The notes under the pieces were generated by a model that worked only from the letters and a program-made list of their open reading frames with translations, was not told the DNA's origin and did no database searches. Below are positions 62,915 to 64,000 of a DNA stretch of 64,000 bases, in pieces; position 1 is the stretch's first letter; each line of letters starts with the position of its first letter. The stretch spans positions 10,154,001-10,218,000 of the forward strand of contig NC_089858.1 of the NCBI RefSeq assembly GCF_036373705.1. The letters are read 5' to 3'. Source of the stretch: Amia ocellicauda (taxonomy: Eukaryota > Chordata > Actinopteri > Amiiformes > Amiidae). Both the position numbers and the translations under genes were made by a program.

Positions 62915-63424
62915 AACATTTTTCTTGGTTCATGTAACCTTCCATGGTTTGAGGAATCCAAAATAAAGCACAACACAGACAGAACCCAGAGTGGATGTGT
63001 GGATGTGTCTGTATGTGTGTATTTCCTTCCATGCAGTTGGATCCTTCTATAATGTTTATACATGCAGAGACAAGTAAGCATGAAAAATACCAAAATAGCT
63101 GCATATCCTTGATTCTTAGCTAGAGTGATTAATAACAACAACAACATTCAATTAACACTGGATTCATCTTAGACTACAATAGTGTTTCTTTTATGCGACA
63201 GTGGGGATAGAACAGAACATTTGAGAAGTAGAGAAAAGCTCTCTCTATACTTCATAAAGACAACTTCAGAAAAACCTTACCTTTGGTTCCCATTGGTGTT
63301 GGGCAGTCTTCAGGCACCGGGGGGAGGATGCGAGTGAAGTAGGTGACATTGGAATAGGCCTCCCAGCTGATGTAGCCATATTTCGAGTTAAAGGTTGGAG
63401 GGCTTGGTATCAGGTTAGCTCTCA
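54250..63424 (-). CDS. ptgs1: Prostaglandin G/H synthase 1 (COX-1), 5' partial
   Basis: Heme enzyme of the ER and nuclear envelope that turns arachidonate into PGG2 and then PGH2. Exons in transcript order: 63424-63281, 59174-58993, 58485-58402, 57765-57519, 57217-56931, 55562-55415, 54605-54250; phases close. The signal peptide, EGF and membrane-binding exons lie beyond 64000. Visible functional residues (ovine numbering): Arg120 ([10 protein letters not shown]), Gln203/His207 ([13 protein letters not shown]), catalytic Tyr385 and heme ligand His388 (LYHWHPLMP), and aspirin-acetylated Ser530 (GAPFSLKG). Glycosylation sequons are kept in YSNVTYF and IFNTS. The end ([16 protein letters not shown] to KKPSSEL) lacks the COX-2 C-terminal insertion and keeps an STEL-like ER signal, so COX-1 is preferred. 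Positions 513 and 523 are Arg and Val, the residues typical of COX-2, while 434 is Ile as in COX-1. Appears intact over the visible part. Confidence 0.95.
58551..58625 (+). repeat. SINE/L2-type 3' tail fragment
   Basis: ttgtaagtcgccctggataa then gggcgtctgcc and an A-rich end, in a PTGS1 intron. Confidence 0.75.
60011..60083 (+). repeat. SINE/L2-type 3' tail fragment
   Basis: The core gataagggcgtctgcc followed by AATAAATAATAAT units, nearly the same as the copy at 58.6 kb; lies in a PTGS1 intron. Confidence 0.75.
60742..60838. repeat. Hairpin inverted repeat inside the Tc1 element
   Basis: Arms gagattaggagcactctc and ggagtgctcctaatcgcag, extended outward by caggtgtcttt and its complement, fold on about six bases of loop. 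It lies between the left terminal repeat and the transposase gene. Confidence 0.8.
60884..61896 (+). pseudogene. Tc1 transposase, start codon lost and one frameshift
   Basis: DDE transposase of the Tc1 family. Reading begins at ACG (60884-60886) where related copies have ATG before [17 protein letters not shown]. The paired helix-turn-helix region spans [20 protein letters not shown] and [13 protein letters not shown]. Catalytic acids are visible in [23 protein letters not shown] and, in another frame, [12 protein letters not shown] one-base deletion near 61633, by comparison with the usual TARQTKEWL-like reading, shifts the frame for the last third, which is otherwise open to the TAA at 61894-61896. 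Two changes therefore break an otherwise well kept gene of about 337 residues, consistent with recent activity of the family. It is unrelated in sequence to the Tc1 relic at 12.5-13.4 kb. Confidence 0.9.
62881..62915. repeat. (AAAT)n microsatellite
   Basis: Eight to nine AAAT units in a PTGS1 intron. Confidence 0.9.
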
Positions 63425-64000
63425 CTGTGAAGAAATCCAGAACAAATTGTTTATTTGGCATTAACGCTTGTTAATTAGCACACCCGCACAGCTGGGGAAC
63501 ACTTTTTGAAATGCACAACACTGGTCCTCTCAGAAGAAAACAAATACAAATAAATTGCTTTAGTGTAGTAGTACAGAGGTTCCCTAACTTGGGTCCACGG
63601 ACCACTAGGGGTCCGTGAGGGAGTGCTAGGGGGTCCGCAGCAAATTCCCCCCACACCCCTCCACGCCCTTTTTTACCATCAGCACCCCTCCCCCCCCCCA
63701 GCTCTCAGACGTTTTTACCATACTTTGGTAGGTGGGGGTCCTCTGCCAAAATCTGGGCGGCAAAGGGGTCCCTGGGGCAAAAAAGTTTTGGAAACCCTGT
63801 ACTAGTAGATATTTCAAAGTTACAGAAACTACAACATGCTGTTTGCCATTTTGGTCTGGTTTAATATAGTCAAGAAGAATATAATCCAAACAAGTTGGAG
63901 TTGCATGTCTTTTCTTATGTGATAGGACCTCTAATGATGAGTTGTGGGTAAATAGGTTGCATTATATTGAAAAACCCATCATAAAGATCAAAGCACAGAA
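63425..64000 (-). other. ptgs1: PTGS1 intron reaching the window edge
   Basis: Intron upstream of the first visible PTGS1 exon. Apart from the hAT-type MITE at 63574-63799 I see no exon in it. Confidence 0.5.
63574..63799. mobile_element. hAT-type MITE with 8-bp target duplication
   Basis: 226 bp; the left end is cagaggttccctaactt and the right end, as complement, is cagggtttccaaaactt. The flanking octamers tagtagta (63566-63573) and tactagta (63800-63807) match at seven of eight positions. The interior is rich in G- and C-runs and has no coding capacity. Confidence 0.85.

Noticed and set aside
54250-63424. Assignment of the cyclooxygenase gene to PTGS2
   Set aside because: The C-terminus lacks the COX-2 insertion and reads [12 protein letters not shown] as in COX-1; Ile at 434 and the 9q33-type neighbours also favour PTGS1.

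Overview
The window is AT-rich vertebrate nuclear DNA with intron-split genes, Tc1-type DNA transposons, hAT-type MITEs and tRNA-derived SINE copies. Protein sequences and repeats point to a ray-finned fish. The SINE and its tail resemble, from memory only, repeats of non-teleost ray-finned fishes or early-branching teleosts, so the species is left open. CDK5RAP2, PDCL and PTGS1 all lie on human 9q33, so most of the window looks like one conserved neighbourhood. RPL28, which is on human 19q13.4, is the visible exception.

Layout. 0.5-4.3 kb (+): the 3' end of CDK5RAP2. 4.8-7.7 kb (-): a small gene, convergent with it, encoding three MLLE (PABC) domains and no RRM. 8.4-11.5 kb (+): RPL28, complete, with a pyrimidine-tract start, divergent from the MLLE gene. 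12.5-13.4 kb: a dead Tc1 copy. 13.8-16.4 kb (+): an unrecognised 139-residue secretory protein with a short coiled coil and a GPI-type tail. 17.0-22.9 kb (-): PDCL, complete, with a probable bidirectional promoter at 22.8-23.1 kb. 23.1-32.1 kb: a gene-poor stretch of simple repeats and small transposon relics. 32.1-48.3 kb (+): an unrecognised type I receptor with six Ig domains, one FN3 domain, a Ser/Thr-rich stalk and a transmembrane segment, probably with two alternative cytoplasmic tails. 48.3-54.2 kb: 3' untranslated and intergenic DNA. 54.25-63.4 kb (-): the catalytic part of PTGS1 (COX-1), its first exons lying beyond the right edge. A 1.6 kb, nearly whole Tc1 transposon sits in one of its introns.

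The genes do not form an operon-like unit. The most unusual items are the triple-MLLE protein, whose domains are each interrupted by a phase-1 intron at the same residue; the Ig/FN3 receptor; the small coiled-coil/GPI-like protein; and a COX-1 with COX-2-type residues at two side-pocket positions. Exon boundaries were read by eye from GT/AG sites and reading phase. All are predictions, but the phases close exactly in RPL28, PDCL, PTGS1, the small secreted protein and the Ig receptor.
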